51,317 nt of DNA from contig JAETPK010000006.1 in the NCBI GenBank assembly GCA_021771265.1, positions 1-51,317 of the forward strand. Direction: 5' to 3'. The position numbers and the translations under genes are program-made. How positions within the stretch are numbered: position 1 is the first letter of the stretch; the number at the start of each line of letters is the position of its first letter. Source of the stretch: Oscillospiraceae bacterium. Lineage in GTDB: Bacteria > Bacillota > Clostridia > Oscillospirales > Oscillospiraceae. Under the pieces are notes generated by a model. That model was not told the DNA's origin, made no database searches, and worked only from the letters and a program-made list of their open reading frames with translations. Below are positions 50,670-51,317 of the stretch, one piece after another.

Positions 50670-51317
50670 ATTTCAACCCACCCCGTGCGGGGTGGGACGC
50701 GGTGCCGGTGATGGTGTCGCCCTCGTCGGTGATATTTCAATCCACCCATCCCGTGCGGGGTGGGACTTGAGTTTATACGTTGCCAAAACATCAACATTTA
50801 AAATTTCAATCCACCCACCCCGTGCGGGGTGGGACTATTCCCCTCTGTCGGATGGGACATGTCCCAGTAATTTCAATCCACCCACCCCGTGCGGGGTGGG
50901 ACATGAGGTTGGCGCTCTGTGCCTGCTGGGACAGCTGATTTCAATCCACCCACCCCGTGCGGGGTGGGACAATACAGCTTGCGCAAATTGCACGTGATTA
51001 CCTGGATTTCAATCCACCCACCCCGTGCGGGGTGGGACCTAAAGACGCATTGGGATTTTGCATTTTTATAAATTTCAATCCACCCACCCCGTGCGGGGTG
51101 GGACGCCCGGATTCGGACGGCGCATATACGATCATTTGATTTCAATCCACCCACCCCGTGCGGGGTGGGACCCGGGAGTTCGAGGACTATATGTATCTTG
51201 TGGGGTATTTCAATCCACCCACCCCGTGCGGGGTGGGACTGGACCGTGGGGGCAATCGAGCGGCGGGAATGTACATTTCAATCCACCCACCCCGTGCGGG
51301 GTGGGACCCTCTCCGAC
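50670..51317 (-). CRISPR. Type I-C CRISPR array, trailer end (10 repeats visible)
   Basis: Ten repeats of 33 nt, read on the plus strand as ATTTCAATCCACCCACCCCG followed by TGCGGGGTGGGAC. They start at 50670, 50734, 50803, 50870, 50938, 51006, 51072, 51139, 51207 and 51275. Spacers are 33-36 nt; a tenth is cut by the window edge. The minus-strand form begins GTCCCACCCC and ends GGATTGAAAT, matching I-C repeats, so the array is transcribed right to left with leader and cas genes beyond 51317. The first repeat is 29 nt (a 4-nt deletion) and the second has one substitution, as expected at a trailer end. Confidence 0.95.

Noticed and set aside
50566-50997. Open frames across the CRISPR array on both strands
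   Set aside because: They repeat the same translated motif (NPPTPCGVG or its antisense) once per repeat and are a by-product of the 33-nt repeat.

Overview
The window is GC-rich (roughly 60% by eye), densely packed Firmicutes-type DNA with strong GGAGG-type ribosome binding sites, intrinsic terminators and sigma-A style promoters. The gene set includes a KtrAB potassium channel, a SigV/RsiV-like pair, an HTH protein fused to a desulfoferrodoxin-like domain, a TIGR04255 protein, DUF2812/PadR, YesMN-type sugar signalling and a type I-C CRISPR array. Together with the GC content this fits a gut member of the Oscillospiraceae (Flavonifractor/Lawsonibacter/Oscillibacter-like). That placement is an inference from gene content; no rRNA or tRNA gene was seen.

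Layout. 1-1434: end of a membrane-anchored protein of unknown function. 1598-2248: cytidylate kinase-like protein. 2383-4738: two tandem M20 metallopeptidases. 4784-11987: molybdenum hydroxylase region with a three-subunit xanthine dehydrogenase (xdhABC), a MocA-like Mo-cofactor cytidylyltransferase with a DUF1905 protein, and a one-chain xanthine dehydrogenase of the selenium-dependent type. With adenine deaminase (16214-17938) this suggests purine salvage or fermentation. 12133-15134: thiamine pyrophosphokinase and KtrAB. 15374-16190: a scar in which an IS3-family transposase remnant abuts a beheaded MerR regulator. 18041-20837: HTH/desulfoferrodoxin fusion, SNF-family transporter, isochorismatase-family hydrolase. 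21066-24656: aconitase-family hydratase plus NADP isocitrate dehydrogenase which, with glutamate dehydrogenase at 29267, could form a short citrate-to-glutamate branch.

24704-32569: small regulatory units (HTH-membrane protein, PadR-DUF2812, SleB-like hydrolase, TIGR04255 protein), cysteine synthase and an anti-sigma protein whose ECF sigma gene lies just upstream (32566-33051). 33164-37414: TetR-controlled MacA/MacB-like efflux operon. 37602-38300: exonuclease. 38456-50335: a sugar uptake and catabolism locus. It has a solute-binding lipoprotein, two permeases, a Gfo/Idh/MocA dehydrogenase, an IolE-like isomerase, a NagB-like deaminase and a PfkB kinase on the minus strand, a separate MsmK-type ATPase, and a divergent YesM/YesN two-component system. 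The enzyme set points to an unusual amino sugar or aminocyclitol, which cannot be named from sequence alone.

50670 to the right edge: a type I-C CRISPR array, read on the minus strand, whose degenerate trailer end lies in the window. The leader and cas genes are expected beyond the right edge.

The clearest regulatory structures are two promoters (PadR and TetR genes), each with one palindromic operator filling the -35/-10 spacer and a second copy just downstream of the -10.
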